From the NCBI GenBank assembly GCA_947359465.1, contig OX375878.1, positions 81,819,627 to 81,883,626 of the forward strand: a DNA stretch of 64,000 nt, read 5' to 3'. The DNA is from Metellina segmentata. Its lineage: Eukaryota > Arthropoda > Arachnida > Araneae > Tetragnathidae. Of the stretch, positions 23,275-35,104 are shown piece by piece. Within the stretch, counting starts at the first letter, position 1, and each line of letters opens with the position of its first letter. A model generated the notes under the pieces. That model was not told where the DNA came from, did not search any database, and saw only the letters and a list, made by a program, of their open reading frames with translations. A program made the translations under genes and the position numbers.

Positions 23275-23604
23275 CACAAACACATCACTGTCTACATCGC
23301 TTTATCCTTCCACACCAAGTTTGGTACACTTTTACTTAAGAACACAGCGGAAAAAATTTGCTATTTCTTTCCTGTCTTCATACTAATCTGTAGTCACAAA
23401 AATTGGTACACAGGTAGTCCAAAAAGGGCCACTCGAAGCCCCTATTTTAAAATCTAAAGTTTGTTTTTCTGCAGTAAATGGACGTGGATAAGGAAACGTG
23501 TTCTACAGGGTTTGTGATTTAGTTAACAGAGGGAAAGGTCGCTGTCATATTCTAGCTGTCGCGGTCCGATTTAAAACTCGAGCAACGCCGGCTTATCCAG
23601 CTAG
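23275..23604 (+). mobile_element. Helitron family D, 3' portion
   Basis: Body with CCAAGTTTGGTACAC and 3' end AACGCCGGCTTATCCAGCTAG followed by T at 23605. That is the typical CTAG terminus after a short GC stem. The 5' part lies left of the Tc1 element and merges with the TA microsatellite, so the full start is not resolved. Confidence 0.8.
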
Positions 23605-23808
23605 TATAAATGTAATAAAATAAAACCATATGAAAAACTATTATTTTTTCGCTCTCTTAAACATACAGATCTTAGACATTCGATCTATAGCAATTTGAGT
23701 GACGACATTTGAAGATTTTTCATTTTGTGATGAACGTCTTTAATTTATTGCCTTCAAGACAGATAGATCAAATTTACAATTATCCCTGTTAGTGTGTGTC
23801 TACAAGGT

Positions 23809-23936
23809 ATCTTGTCATTAAGAAATATGACCGAATATTGATGGACGACGAATATCTCGTCATCATAAAAATATCGGAAATATCTCGTCATTAAGCAAAA
23901 TTGATCAGATCTTGATGGACGAGATATCTCGTCGAA
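23809..23936. repeat. Tandem repeat with palindrome GACGAGATATCTCGTC
   Basis: Two units of about 80 bases share TGTCATTAAG/CGTCATTAAG, a TTGATGGACGA segment and ATATCTCGTC. A perfect 16-bp palindrome lies at 23918-23933. Related palindromes occur at 45434-45447 and 55411-55426. Confidence 0.8.
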
Positions 23937-25554
23937 ACCACTTAGAGGATTAATAACAAAAAATATTCTGATTTTATAAGAATATAACACCACATTCAAA
24001 TAAAATTTCATGAAAACATGGCATTTGTTCGTAGAAATAAATTGTTTCAAAGTTATATTTTAGACACAGCACTAGGTTTGTGTAATTTATATCTCCTTTC
24101 CGCAGATAACTGAGATATAATATATATTGAACATGTTCCAAACAAGCAAGAGAAAAAAAATCAAGGAATTCGATACGTGCACTAAGCACCCGAAAAATAA
24201 CTGGAGCGTAAATAAAGCTCTCTTGGATGGAATCACCAGAATGTGGATTCTACGGGGAAAAATATCAAAAATCTTTCTACAGAAAACTTTTGATTCCCCA
24301 AGGTCAGAGATTGCCAGTGGGCTTTCTGTCATCGATTTCATGTCCAGAAATAGGATACTTGGCCTGCTTGAGGAATTCTAACCTTTTTTTCCATGCCAAT
24401 ACATCATTTTTGAATGAAGTCACCTCGACAGTGATTTGCGAACAAGAGGTTCCTTTGGACGTTATGTCAAATGCTAAATCTCCAACGGAACAAAATGCTT
24501 AATGCTATTTTAAATATGTCACAATACGTCTTTTGCAAGACTGGTGTATTTCTTTAGCTGAAAATTTAAGCGGATTGGATTGTATACAGTGACTGATCAA
24601 GTGCACTGCCATCAGATATTATCTAACACTGCCTTATATGAAGCAACTGTGTGGACATGTCACAGTTCAAACAGATGGAGTGTCTGTATTTCTCAGATAT
24701 ATTCTCATGTTTTGCTATATTCCTTATAACTAAACAATAACGTTCTGATTTTAAGTATTTTATGTTGAACAAAATTTCTTTGACAACCCAACACACGTTG
24801 TAGGAATACTTTCGCAAAAAAAAAAATGCAACAACATTCAAAAGCAGATTTTCAACCTTCTTCATCTCGTGGTGCGCAATCTAATCCTTGAAAATTTTCG
24901 GAACACTGAAAGTAATATTAGGTTTTGCCGATAATCTGATAGAAAAAAAGATTTAATTTTGGTTGATTCACAAAACATAAAAAACACTAATTAGCTACCC
25001 CTTTTTACTCCAATTTTTTTTAAATATTTTTGAAATGATTTAATTAGGTAGTAAAAAATAATGCTCAAATTTAAATTATTAATATTTGTATCAAAATACG
25101 GGTATTAGTTAAATTATTTGTGAACACACAATGTGTGTGTACCTATCAAAATTTCATATTACTAAACCACTTTAGAAAAACTATTCAGTAAGGCACATCG
25201 GTTGAAAATTGCTCTATTAAAGTAAGAAAAAAACATTACTTACCATTATCTTCTACTTTTGAAATTATAAAAATGCCATTTCAGATAATTAAAGAAAAAT
25301 TGCATGACGGGTAACATACACAACATTCAATATTGGAGCAGAAATTGAAAACTGGGCTTGTTGCCATCACTGATAGCTAACTGTCTGTAACCTAATTTCG
25401 ATTACGATCATATGAGGAATGTTATGTCTGAGTTAGCCTCGTAATTAAGAAGTTGTTTTCTTGTTCACTTCCCTAAATAAATTACTGTCGAACATTTTTT
25501 TCTACACCGAGTTGAAAGCAATTTTTTAAAACTAATTAAGAGGAAGTTTGTTAC
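23937..25554. other. No gene recognised; two overlapping frames at 24127-24502
   Basis: Two plus-strand frames of 84 and 91 codons overlap at 24127-24502 and together suggest an old frameshifted coding segment (QKSFYRKLLIPQGQRLPVGF in one). I do not recognise it. The remainder is AT-rich spacer. Confidence 0.35.
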
Positions 25555-25700
25555 GTAGGTAGTTGAATTTAAAAAGCATTAAAGCTCCAGGAAAAAAAAT
25601 CCAGGGATAAAAACTCGTCATCTGGAACCACGATGACGATTCCAGCGACTGAGCTGGAACCTTACTCTCCAAAATTTCAAACCATGTTTGTACTTTTGAT
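25555..25700 (-). mobile_element. SINE fragment (diverged)
   Basis: Minus-strand core fragment: GTAGGTAGTTGAATT tail side, then GGAACCACGATGACGA, GACTGAGCTGGAACC and ACTCTCCAAAATTTC, in the order of the other minus copies. Confidence 0.6.
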
Positions 25701-26098
25701 AACACGGTAGATATAACATGTATTAGCCCCCATGAACACGATGGTATTTGGTTGGATCAAGTTTCAAACTCGCAATCCACTGGTAGCCAACCCGTGACAA
25801 CTAACTGGGCAACGATGTCTCTCTCTCTGGAAGTTTATTACGTTCTGCATTCAAATGCACCAGATATATTAATATTTTACACGGCGACATACATTCATGG
25901 AAGTAGGAAAGATAATAGAAGTGTCTTTATTTTGAACTATTGAAGCCAAAACCATAACCGCACTGCCATCTGGGTGCTTTAAACACATTGTGCTCGTGCA
26001 TGTTAATCAACGTGATTATACGTTTTTGAACTTCCGTGGTTTTTTATTGACGATTTTAACCAAATAATTCGCACCATTTTCTTAGTTTTGATTTGAAT
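25701..26098. other. Spacer upstream of THAP copy 2
   Basis: No gene. ACTGCCATCTGGGTGCTTTAAA near 25963 resembles the YY1-type site at 27806-27818 and could be a promoter element for the following exon; speculative. Confidence 0.3.
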
Positions 26099-26171
26099 AT
26101 GAAGTATTGTGTCGCCTATACGGGAGTACAAACCGAAATTCAAAGAAGATCCCTGGAATATCGTTTCATAG
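26099..26171 (+). pseudogene. THAP-domain exon 1 (copy 2)
   Basis: ATG 26099 opens MKYCVAY; after a small indel near 26120 the frame reads STNRNSKKIPGISFHR, the classic beginning of a THAP domain. Of the first zinc-ligand pair I see the first Cys, and a Ser stands where the second Cys is usual. It ends at AG|GTAAGT (26172-26177), the donor position common in THAP genes just before the FP motif. Too short to be found by frame length. Confidence 0.75.
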
Positions 26172-27131
26172 GTAAGTTTAATTTGATGATTTTTGACCTG
26201 TAACTTCTAAGTGTACAGGCAGCGTTATATTTAAAATTAGACGTATTTATAAACATTTAAAGAATTATTTTGAAAAGTTGACTGATTTATCCAAACAGTA
26301 TATTAATTTTATTTATCAACTAAGTACAGAATTGTACGATTTTGATTTTTTAACCTACCAGTTGTAATAAAAGTTAGAAACTGCTTTTTAGGAAAGTTTA
26401 ACTTTTATTTAATGAAAAAGTATTACAGTGAAATAAACATTAGCGGTATTTTTAGTACATGGGTGAAAAGATTACCTCACGTTACATGATTTAGAATAAA
26501 ACAGCTTTAGCTAACAGTTATAAAATTCGAATTATGAACATTAGGTACTTTTTGTTTTCTAAAACGAATTTTTTTGTTAGTTAAGTTATTTTGCATTGAG
26601 CACAACTAAGTAAATGCTTGGATGCTATTGAAACCTTGGACTGTGAGCAACTTGTTAATGAGTTTTTAGAATACAAGCAAATACTTAAAACATTGTAACT
26701 GTATACAGTTTTTCAAACACGCATCTCCTGAGTCAATGGTTAAGATTATGAACTCATACAATTTATGCTTGCAGTCGTAGGTTATACTGTATTTGCATAT
26801 ATTACAACTTTAGAAAGAATTTATAGTAAAAAAGATAATTTCTTTGGGTGGATTTGTGTGGACAGACATAATATATTGAATAATCTGTCTTCAATTTATC
26901 AAGCACGTATATTTTTAATTTCAAAGTAACTGTAAAGAAGTTTGATTTAGTGGTTTTTTAGATTGAATTAGTTTAGGTTTATAAATTTTTGTTTTAATAG
27001 TCTAAGATAAACAGTAAAACCTGTAATACAGTTGGGACTTGAGAAACAATATGGTTAGACAGTATCAATATACATAGGTTTCAATGCATCGATCAATTCA
27101 TTGTATCTAACTAAAATAATTTTCATTTCAG

Positions 27132-27180
27132 GTCTCCAAAAAACTCAGAACGTAGAGATGCATGGATAAGCAGTGCATAA
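27132..27180 (+). pseudogene. THAP-domain exon 2 (copy 2), truncated
   Basis: A TTTCATTTCAG acceptor (AG 27130-27131) precedes a frame that, in the phase set by the donor at 26171, reads SPKNSERRDAWISSA and then TAA. The family pattern is FP-N-x-x-R-x-x-W; the invariant Trp is present. The domain's second half, including the C...H pair, is not visible downstream. The 960-bp intron between the exons shows no other element. Confidence 0.75.
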
Positions 27181-27794
27181 TCATAAAACGGTACATAATA
27201 AGAAGTAAAATACCACAAGCAAATGAATATTTATAATGAATGATTGGGCCAAAAGTGTGTGTATTTCAATGTATGCAAGAAATCAATAAAATGAATTTCA
27301 ATGCCTAATTGTGGAAACCAATTTAGATACAATTTATAAACACAAGAATTATCAATACAGAGTAGCACTAGACTATTAAGCACTAGAGGGCAGAAGCTAT
27401 GTATGGGATCAGATAATCTAAATTAAAACATTACTGAGAAATGATATTTGTAGGATACCTATAATTTTACTAATCATTGAGTTTTTACCAATTTAAAAGC
27501 TGTTTTAAAACATTTTCCAGGCCAATAATAAACAAAAAACAACAATAAAACTAGCACTGTTAGTTTTCTGTTACTTTATTGTAATTATAGTACAGCATAT
27601 TCAATCACAAAATTTAAAAGCAAACGGGAAAAAGGTAGCAAATTCTTTTTATATATCATACTTAAACTATCATTTAAAAAACAAAATATCCCAACAATTA
27701 GAAAATTTTAATTTATTTAGCATCGCTTGGTTACAAAATGAATGAACACATCTTAATATGAAAAAAAAATGCGCCTTATAAAAAGTTGTTAACA
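27181..27794. other. No gene seen
   Basis: AT-rich spacer. Confidence 0.45.
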
Positions 27795-27818
27795 GCGCAT
27801 GCGCGGCCGCCATCTTGG
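27795..27818. promoter_or_regulatory. NRF-1 palindrome next to YY1-type site
   Basis: GCGCATGCGC (27795-27804) is a full NRF-1 consensus. GCCGCCATCTTGG (27806-27818) is the complement of the YY1 consensus CAAGATGGCGGC. They are one base apart in DNA that is otherwise strongly AT-rich. The pair is typical of TATA-less promoters; YY1 orientation would favour transcription to the left. No CDS is attached. Confidence 0.5.
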
Positions 27819-28814
27819 TGCCTTAAAACCATGGAAATATCGGCTTCAGTTAAACCTGTAGCGAAACATTGTTAGGGCACTTACTTATATTTCCTACTTC
27901 CATGCATACAGTAGATTCTTAAAATTAACTTTTATCTATTTTTTAACTTTGGTTTAGAATTTATTTTCACATTAATAGTAAAAGGAAATAAGTGAACCAC
28001 TTTTTGTATAAGTGGTCCATTTCATTTATGATGCTCACTTAACCTAGACCTCACATCGAAAATTGCTGTTACATTACATTTCTGCGATACATCTGCCGAC
28101 TACCACTTCTGTCGTCTTATAAACTAACCTTTGAAATACGATCTTCAATCCAATTTGTGGTTTTTGGTCCAGGGCTGGACAGTACAGGGTATGTTTCTAA
28201 TCGAAGATAAGTCATCAAGAATATTAGATTGTTAAGAAGGGTCAAAGGTGTAAATTGTTCGAAAAGTTTTGAAGTTGAGTGGTATTCACTGGTTTGGGGG
28301 TCTTTGACTTACTAGGCTGTCTTTGGAAACTGATACTGTCGCGAACAACTGCGAACCAGTATTTCGCTGATTATACGTGACAGCACTGCTGCGAAAACAA
28401 CTAACCTTTTGGCAGCCGATTGTATTATGTCACGAGAGTTGATGCGAAAAACTGTAATGACAAAATTCTTGTAAATACTTGGTGATTGGACTAAATTCTC
28501 TAAGTTGTTAGTAAAAATAAAAAGGCTTTTTACGTTTCATTGCTGATATTGCAAATAGATTGATTGCTGTAAAGTATAAGAGAAAAGGTTATACTTATTC
28601 AACGACCCGGGTTCTTAAAGAAGTTGAAGCAATACAAGTGTGAAAAAGAAGGTAAGCTTTCCTAATAAGTATTGTTTTCAACAGATACGGTGTGTCAGGC
28701 TCGATACTAAAGGGTCTCAAAAGATGGTTACCTTCTAAATTTAGATATTTACTCCCGAGGCTGGCCAATGGCAGTTTTCGACGCAATGATAAGAGGACCA
28801 ACGACTAAACTCGG
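27819..28814. other. No gene seen
   Basis: Spacer. Parts of 28.15-28.35 kb resemble 45.53-45.68 kb (TCGAAGATAA, CTAGGCTGT...GAAACTG), so an old repeat may lie here. Confidence 0.4.
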
Positions 28815-30339
28815 TAGCAAAATACCCGATCCTACTCGGTTTGAATTGGTTAACTCTAGATTGAAGAGATGATCAAAATGTATAATGACTTACGTTTTTC
28901 GTAGAATAAAATAATATTTTAACACCTTTCGCCATATCTTTATAATTTCTACCACTTACTTTGGACACAAATCCTACACATGCATATCCATTCATGTAAT
29001 GCCTTACACGCACATCAAGCCCTTGCTGTATGACAAAGCTACAAAATGACGAAACGTGATATTAAGATTGCTACTACAAAATACAATTTTGAGAGAAATT
29101 TGGAATTCCCTTTCTTAAGTTCTTTACATGTTCAACTCAATTAATAAAAACGATGATTTATGGCGAGTACTCTCGCACTCATAGTCTACAAAACATTATT
29201 TTTTTACGTGTGGCGCTCTTGCATCCGGCATGGGAAATTGTGGATTTTCGCAATCTTCTCCTTTCATTATGACAAAGAATTTTTTAATGTTTGAAAAGTT
29301 CTAGTTCGTTATTATTATTATTCTTTATTATTAACATTATTATTCTTTCAATAACGGCATAATTACACTTAAAATTGCTTTATTCTGACTTACCTGCTAC
29401 TTTAAATGGAATACTTTGTGGTGGTGTTGCGTGTGATGAAAAAAACCCCACCAATTTATAAAAATAATAAATATTTAAATCAGAAAATAAAAGAAAATAG
29501 CGAACCAAAACAAAATAAAAGATGACGGGAAAAAGTTGTTCTAAAGATATTAATTTGTGATTCTTTTTAATCTCTTGATCTCGCAGTTTCCACAAGTTAT
29601 AACTAAAATGTGCAAAAAAATTTAGAAATGCGAAATTAATTAAAAGCGAAAGAAACACTAGTTTTTGTTTCATTCCCGTTCTTTGAAAAATATAGTATGT
29701 CCCAAATATTCGGAAATCGTTTACATTTCACCAAAGAACAAATATAAGACCCGAAATAAATAAAGTATCAAAGCTAATATTCCAACATAAATTTTTTTGT
29801 TGTTGAAAAAATAATTGTTTTTTTTAGCTGTACTGGTAAAGCAAATCAAAGAAATCGTAATACTCAATGCACATTTTCCAAAATTCCAAATTATGGTTGA
29901 TTTAAGTATACTTACTCAAGTGGTTTTGCATGAAACTCAACTAAATATAACAATAAAGAAATGTTTAATACTGTATTTACTAAACTAATTGATAATGTAT
30001 AAAATAAAACACATTGCAATCAAAAATATGGAATAAAATTCATGTGATGCTTACACAAACACAAAATTGAACACAGACGGACATAGACGGACCTACAGAC
30101 TTTCGCAACCAATTACACTCACTAAATGAATATAAGTACTCACTGTATGCAAATTTCCATGAAAATATATTAAACCGTGTGGACGTGTATAGGGCACATA
30201 CACACAGACAGACTGACAAACTTACAGTCACTAAACGCGCAAGAGGCGGATTTGGAATCAGAAGGGTCCAAAACGGATGGAAAACTTGAAATGAGTCGAA
30301 AATATTCAATAACAAACACTCCATTCTTATTTATATAGA
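28815..30339 (-). mobile_element. Helitron family A, copy 2 (non-coding)
   Basis: Minus-strand 5' end TCTATATAAATAAGAATGG after an A (boundary 30339/30340). It matches 7653-9237 along its whole length. The 3' end reads TTTTGCTAC instead of CTAG, so the terminus is mutated or cut. Confidence 0.85.
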
Positions 30340-30473
30340 TTAGTTCTTATGCTTGCATGGGCTCTAGCTTTTACATAACCTCGAATTCAACAAGCAAACT
30401 TCCATTCAATTCTACCAGTGTCAAGGAAACGGCACTCGCACAGACTTGAAGGGCTGATGTAAAATAATAGCGT

Positions 30474-30533
30474 AATGGTAGTGGTAATGGGTAATTTTAG
30501 TTAACGTCGTACCAGAGCAACACAACGGGCTAA
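30474..30533 (-). mobile_element. SINE 3' tail fragment
   Basis: GGTAATGGGTAATTTTAG, then the CGTCGTACCAGAGCAACAC segment and GGGCTA match the tail end of the minus-strand SINE copies; nothing of the head remains. Confidence 0.75.
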
Positions 30534-30664
30534 AATTATAGGAAAATTGTGTACCATGGCGTGATTTTTTTTCTTTCCTTTTGAATTGTAAATGTAAGAA
30601 AAGTAAATGAACTTCTGCTTTACGAACTGCATTATATTTTCATGTTTATTCGGTTTTCAAACTA

Positions 30665-31315
30665 CTAGGGGGCCTGCCCCTTGCTCGCTAACGCTCGCCA
30701 ACCCCCGGAGAATTGCTTCGCAATCCTCATTGGTTTGCTGCGCGAACCTATGCTCGCTTCGCTCGCCTCAATGAAGATATGTGTCCTAGCAGAAGGGATT
30801 GTTTTCAAAATATGTTACCAAAAAAATGTTTTTCAAATCTAAATTTGCTGTATTGCAGAATAAATATATACTATATCTCTAAAATCAGAATTCAAATGAA
30901 AACTTTGAGCAAATTTTGACTCGAAATGTGAGCGTTGTTTTGGAAATTGAATACCCAGCATGTTGTTTGTGTATACATTTTCCCAGCACTCAAACGACCC
31001 ACACTTTTTCATTGAGTTTGTTGCCGAAAGTTGTAGTGCAAGCGTCTTGTTGAACTATAATTGTTATCCCTGAAAAGGACCGTTTTTTAAATGGCCCTGA
31101 AAAGATCCTCCGCTTTCTTTGGTTTCTATTATAAACTAACTGCAACAGCTCATTAAAATTTCCGTTTTTTTTTCAATAAAATTTCATTCTATAACGCTAT
31201 AAATTCAATCGATGAGCGAGACTTCGCGATAAACAAACAATCGTACAGTGTTGCCAAAATGCGATTACAAATAACGTCTTTTTTGCGTGCCACGTAAGAG
31301 AATTATATATATAGA
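30665..31315 (-). mobile_element. Helitron family C, copy 2 (651 bp)
   Basis: Minus-strand start TCTATATATATAATTCTCTT after an A, and end GGGGCAGGCCCCCTAG before a T, with a GC-rich stem. It matches 49578-50229 throughout and is almost the same length. It has GC-rich GCGAGCGAAGCGAGCA-type stretches near the 3' end. No protein is evident. Confidence 0.9.
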
Positions 31316-32878
31316 TATATGACATGATATTCAGTAAAATAAAATAAATTAGTGTAGCATTTAATTTAAAATAAGAATTTCTAAGTTCCGAATTTGATGC
31401 TGAATTTTATTCATCATTCATTTATTCGTTGAGACAAATTCGAACTGTTTCAAAACTATATTTTTGTGAGGGAAGTAAGGAATACACTTTGGTGAAAAAC
31501 ACGTATGATCAAGTTAAGTTCACTTGGAGTATAGTGGTGTATAATTGCATACTTTCAATAGACGAATTTTTACTTCATAATTTTAAATTTAAGATAGAAT
31601 TACCAATGATTCAAAAGAGAAGCGATTTTTTGGAAGAGATGTTCCAAGAAAAAGCCTGTTTTTCTTTTTATTTGAAAATTATATGCGATTAATTAATGCA
31701 TCGATTATTTTTGGATCTAATTCTCTTTTTGTTTTTATTATTCAGAATGAAATGTTAGCAACGTTATTTTTAATTATATTTTGAAGATAGTATTCCGGTT
31801 TCAGAATGAAAAGCAAATTAATTTTATCATACCTGCAAAAGTATGACCATTTCTAATTGAATCATAAATGGACGTAGTTTCTAAACATTAGATTACTTCA
31901 AAAATTCAATTAGCTTTTATCTTAAAAATCTTTTTAATGATGGTTATTTTGTCGAAGCTCTCATAAAATTCGAAGCATCCATAAGTGTGATAAGTGTTCA
32001 AGAAAAAATTTCTTAAATTGCTCTCCTAAATTTTAATTAAATATGAGTTTTATAATATAGCTTTATAAAATAACTCCGGCTAAGATTTTAGCTGCTGCAG
32101 TAATATAAAAATTAATACTTATTATTAAAAATGTCTTATTGCAAATACTACTGAATGTATTATGAATGAAGGTGAAAGCCAGAGTACTTAAGTGGAAAAA
32201 CCACTTAGATTGTCATTATTATATAAATGTATCATCGGTTGATAAAATGCCAACACCACAGAAATGTTTTAATTATGCTTATAATAACTTTTGAAATCAC
32301 TCATATTCCATTAAATAAATTACTATAGCTTTTCGTATTCTAAAACGTCTTTCAAGAATGTTACACAGTTTCTCAGCCCATGGCATGGTTCTTATTTTGG
32401 ACGCGCGTTGTTCTCTATAAACATAACTTTGTCACGAGGAACGCCGTGCAAGTAATAATTAAAATAATTAAATTATAATAACTTGCACTTTGTAGTGGAA
32501 TACGAAAAGCCAAAATGAAACAGGCATTGATGACAAAAGCTTAAGTTTTTGCTATTTTAGATCTGGCCAACCAGAATTATGCGTTATTTTATAAATTTGA
32601 TTTAGAATCCTTTGTTTGTGTAATTTAGTTAAGACAGGGAAATGCCGCAGTCATATTTGAGCATTACTAAATTTCATAAATCATTATTGTCTTTATCAAT
32701 AATTTTCTAATGTCATTTTTCGAATTGCAATATATCAGCTCAGGAAGGCGACTTTCAACACTGCACATCTTTCGTTTTTAGAATTCTGCATTTTTTCTTC
32801 GGAATTTCGTTTTCGTTTGTATCTCCTAGTCTTTTGCATAATGCAATGTATTTAAGAATTAAATGTCTTTATAGGATC
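31316..32878. other. No gene recognised; one 87-codon frame
   Basis: A plus-strand frame at 31429-31692 is open for 87 codons but begins without ATG at that point and shows no known domain. The rest is AT-rich spacer. Confidence 0.4.
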
Positions 32879-32934
32879 TACCAATTAGTGTTTGGACACC
32901 TGTGATAGAAAATAAAAGCAAAATGTATTCATAT

Positions 32935-34292
32935 TCAATAGTTGGTAGAGTCTCCAGAAGAAGCAATTACAGCCTCAACCCTCCGGGGCATGTTTTCCAC
33001 AAGTCCTTGTATGACGGCTAGTGGTATTTTTTTTTTACTCGGCTTGGAGAAGACATGTAAGTCCCTTCACCTATTTTGTTGCACCCATTAATTCGACGAT
33101 ACAACTCGTCCCAGATGTTCTCGATAGAGTCCAGGACTGGGCTCTGGGCAGACCATTAGATTCGGTTAACTCCATTGTTACTATTCCAATCAATGGTGGA
33201 TTTCGCAACATAACAGCTGGCATTGTCGTCTTGGATGCAACATGGGTCCAACCCGTAAAACTGCAACAACGTGGGAAGCGCAATGTGATCCAAAATAGTG
33301 TAGTAGGCCTCGGCATTGAGCCTACCATGAATATGGACCAAGGGTCCCAGTCCATACCAGGTAATGGTAATGGTAATTTTAGTTAACGTCGTACTAGAGC
33401 AACACAACGGGCTATTGACGACGGTCCGGAATCAGTCCCTTAAGGGAAAGATTCGAGGACAACACCTCGTAATTGTGAACCACGGTCAGATGACGAAGCA
33501 ACACCTGAGCTGGCACCCCACTCTCCAAACTTCCACGCCAACCCAACGTGAGGACTTTCGGCCACGACAGATTTAAGGTGCACCAGCCGCCTCAACACCA
33601 TACGTTTACAAACATCCATGCCCGGACCCAGATTCGAACCAGGAACCTTCCGATCTAGAGGCTAACACCTTAACCACTATACTGGTCCATACCAGGAGAA
33701 ACACCCCTAGACCATAATTCCACATCCACCTAACTATACTGAGGGCACAATGCATTCTGGCAGGAGGCGTTCTCCAGGCAGACGCCAGACCCAGACCCTT
33801 CCATCCGAAAGGTAAAGGATGAACCTTGATTCGTCGCTCCAGAGAACCCGCATATACTGATCTACGGTCTACTTTAGACGTGCTTTGCACCACATTAACC
33901 GAGCAGTGCGGTTGGAACTTAGTGATCAAAGGCTTATGGGCGGCAGCACGACCACGAAAACCAAGCAGATGTGCTTCCTTACGGATGGTATTAATCGAAA
34001 CAACACCCCTGGATGCATGTTGAAACTCCTGGAGCATGTGGGCTATTAGTTGGGTGCGGTTCTTCCGAATTTCTCTGGACAGCACCCGTCTGTCACTATC
34101 ACCTAGTTTCGTGGGTCTACCGAGTCGTGGCACATTCCAACAATCACCGCTCACCTTCCACTTCTGAATCACATAGACCACTGTTGAGTTTGGGTAATTG
34201 AGTTCGTTACATCTTAAGGATCGGCCATTTCTGTGATACCCTACGCACCTTTCTCGAAATGAGATAACTCTGCACTTCGTGTAATCTTGCAT
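32935..34292 (-). pseudogene. Tc1-like transposase split by a SINE
   Basis: ATG at 34292 (MQDYTKCRV). The helix-turn-helix region ends in the linker RLGRPTKLGDSDRRVLSREI, and the second helix domain runs through SINTIRKEAHLLGFRGR. The catalytic half is frameshifted. After the SINE it resumes with WYGLGPLVHIHGRLNAEAYY and QDDNASCYVAK (second Asp), then SPVLDSIENIWDELYRR (Glu present; the usual Asp of SPD is Val). It ends NY-stop at 32935. Frame breaks and the SINE inactivate it. Confidence 0.88.
33361..33684 (-). mobile_element. tRNA-derived SINE, full-length copy with 11-bp target duplication
   Basis: GTCCATACCAG occurs at 33350-33360 and again at 33685-33695, bracketing 324 bases. On the minus strand it begins with a tRNA-like head: TGGTTAAGGTGTTAGCCTC as A box region and GGTTCGAATC as B box (33631-33640). 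The body and a GTAATGGTAATGG (ATTACC-type) tail follow. Pol III would transcribe it from the head. It is the reference copy for the other twelve. Confidence 0.92.
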
Positions 34293-34398
34293 GCGACGAA
34301 TGACAATGGCGTTTCCTACACGATATTTAACGGCGGAGGGCGTGAAGTACATCAAGATCGCAGATCGTCTTTTGCATGGGTGTCCAAACACTTCTTGG

Positions 34399-34707
34399 TA
34401 GATAGTGTATTTGCATTCAAAGTAAAATGGTAGAAGCTACAAAAAAAGTTAAAACGAAGTTTAAAAGCATTTTCTGTACAACACAAATGAGTTAGGTTGA
34501 CTTATGACTTGTTGAAGGGGTGACTCCGAAGAGTGCCAGCACTGCGACGAATAGTCTATTGTAATGAGAAATGATCGAGGTTAAAAAGTATATTCCGTAC
34601 AGCTTAAATGATTGCATTTTTGTATGGAACAAAAGTGATTATTCTAATTCACTTTTCAATCAACATTCAGCCATTTCGACTCGAGCAATACCGGGTTATT
34701 CAGCTAG
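34399..34707 (+). mobile_element. Helitron family D 3' end (truncated)
   Basis: GCAATACCGGGTTATTCAGCTAG at 34685-34707 is a Helitron terminus like that at 23604, followed by A rather than T. Its 5' extent is not definable; the sequence back to 34400 may belong to it. Confidence 0.55.
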
Positions 34708-35104
34708 AGTATAGATAAAACATTAAATAAAGGTGATTAGATTACTACTTTACATTACTTATTTTCCTGTTTAAGGCTACAGTGGACACTAAAAATATTT
34801 TTTCTTAATTTTAAATAAAATAGCTCAAAATTTTGTCTGATAATATATATTGTCAAACTAAACCTAGAAAAAAATTAGGTGTAAAAAAAATTATTAATTT
34901 TTAAAATATTTTAAATAAAAAAAAAATTTGAACAAAAGTTTAAAATGCTCCGGGCGTTCCAATTTTTTCAATATCTTCGATTTTTTTCTTGATTTTTTAC
35001 CTTAAGACACTATTTAAAAAATTTTGTAAACCATTGTCATGTTTTTAATTACAAAGGAAATTAGAATATTATTGCAAGAACCTGAAATTCGGTGTCATAT
35101 GGAA
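34708..35104. other. No gene seen
   Basis: Extremely AT-rich spacer. Confidence 0.5.

Larger units (their letters stand above)
32881..34398 (-). mobile_element. Tc1-like element (1518 bp) with nested SINE
   Basis: Terminal repeats CCAATTAGTGTTTGGACACC (32881) and, inverted, CCAAGAAGTGTTTGGACACC (to 34398). TA flanks both ends (32879-32880 and 34399-34400). A SINE occupies 33361-33684; without it the element is about 1.18 kb. Confidence 0.93.

Noticed and set aside
24127..24502. Host exon pair
   Set aside because: Overlapping frames suggest former coding, but there is no recognisable domain, splice logic or start, so I left it unassigned.
31429..31692. 87-codon plus frame as a host gene
   Set aside because: No ATG at the start, no domain and AT-rich codon use no different from the surrounding spacer.
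33021..33386. 121-codon plus-strand frame
   Set aside because: Antisense shadow of the Tc1 transposase.
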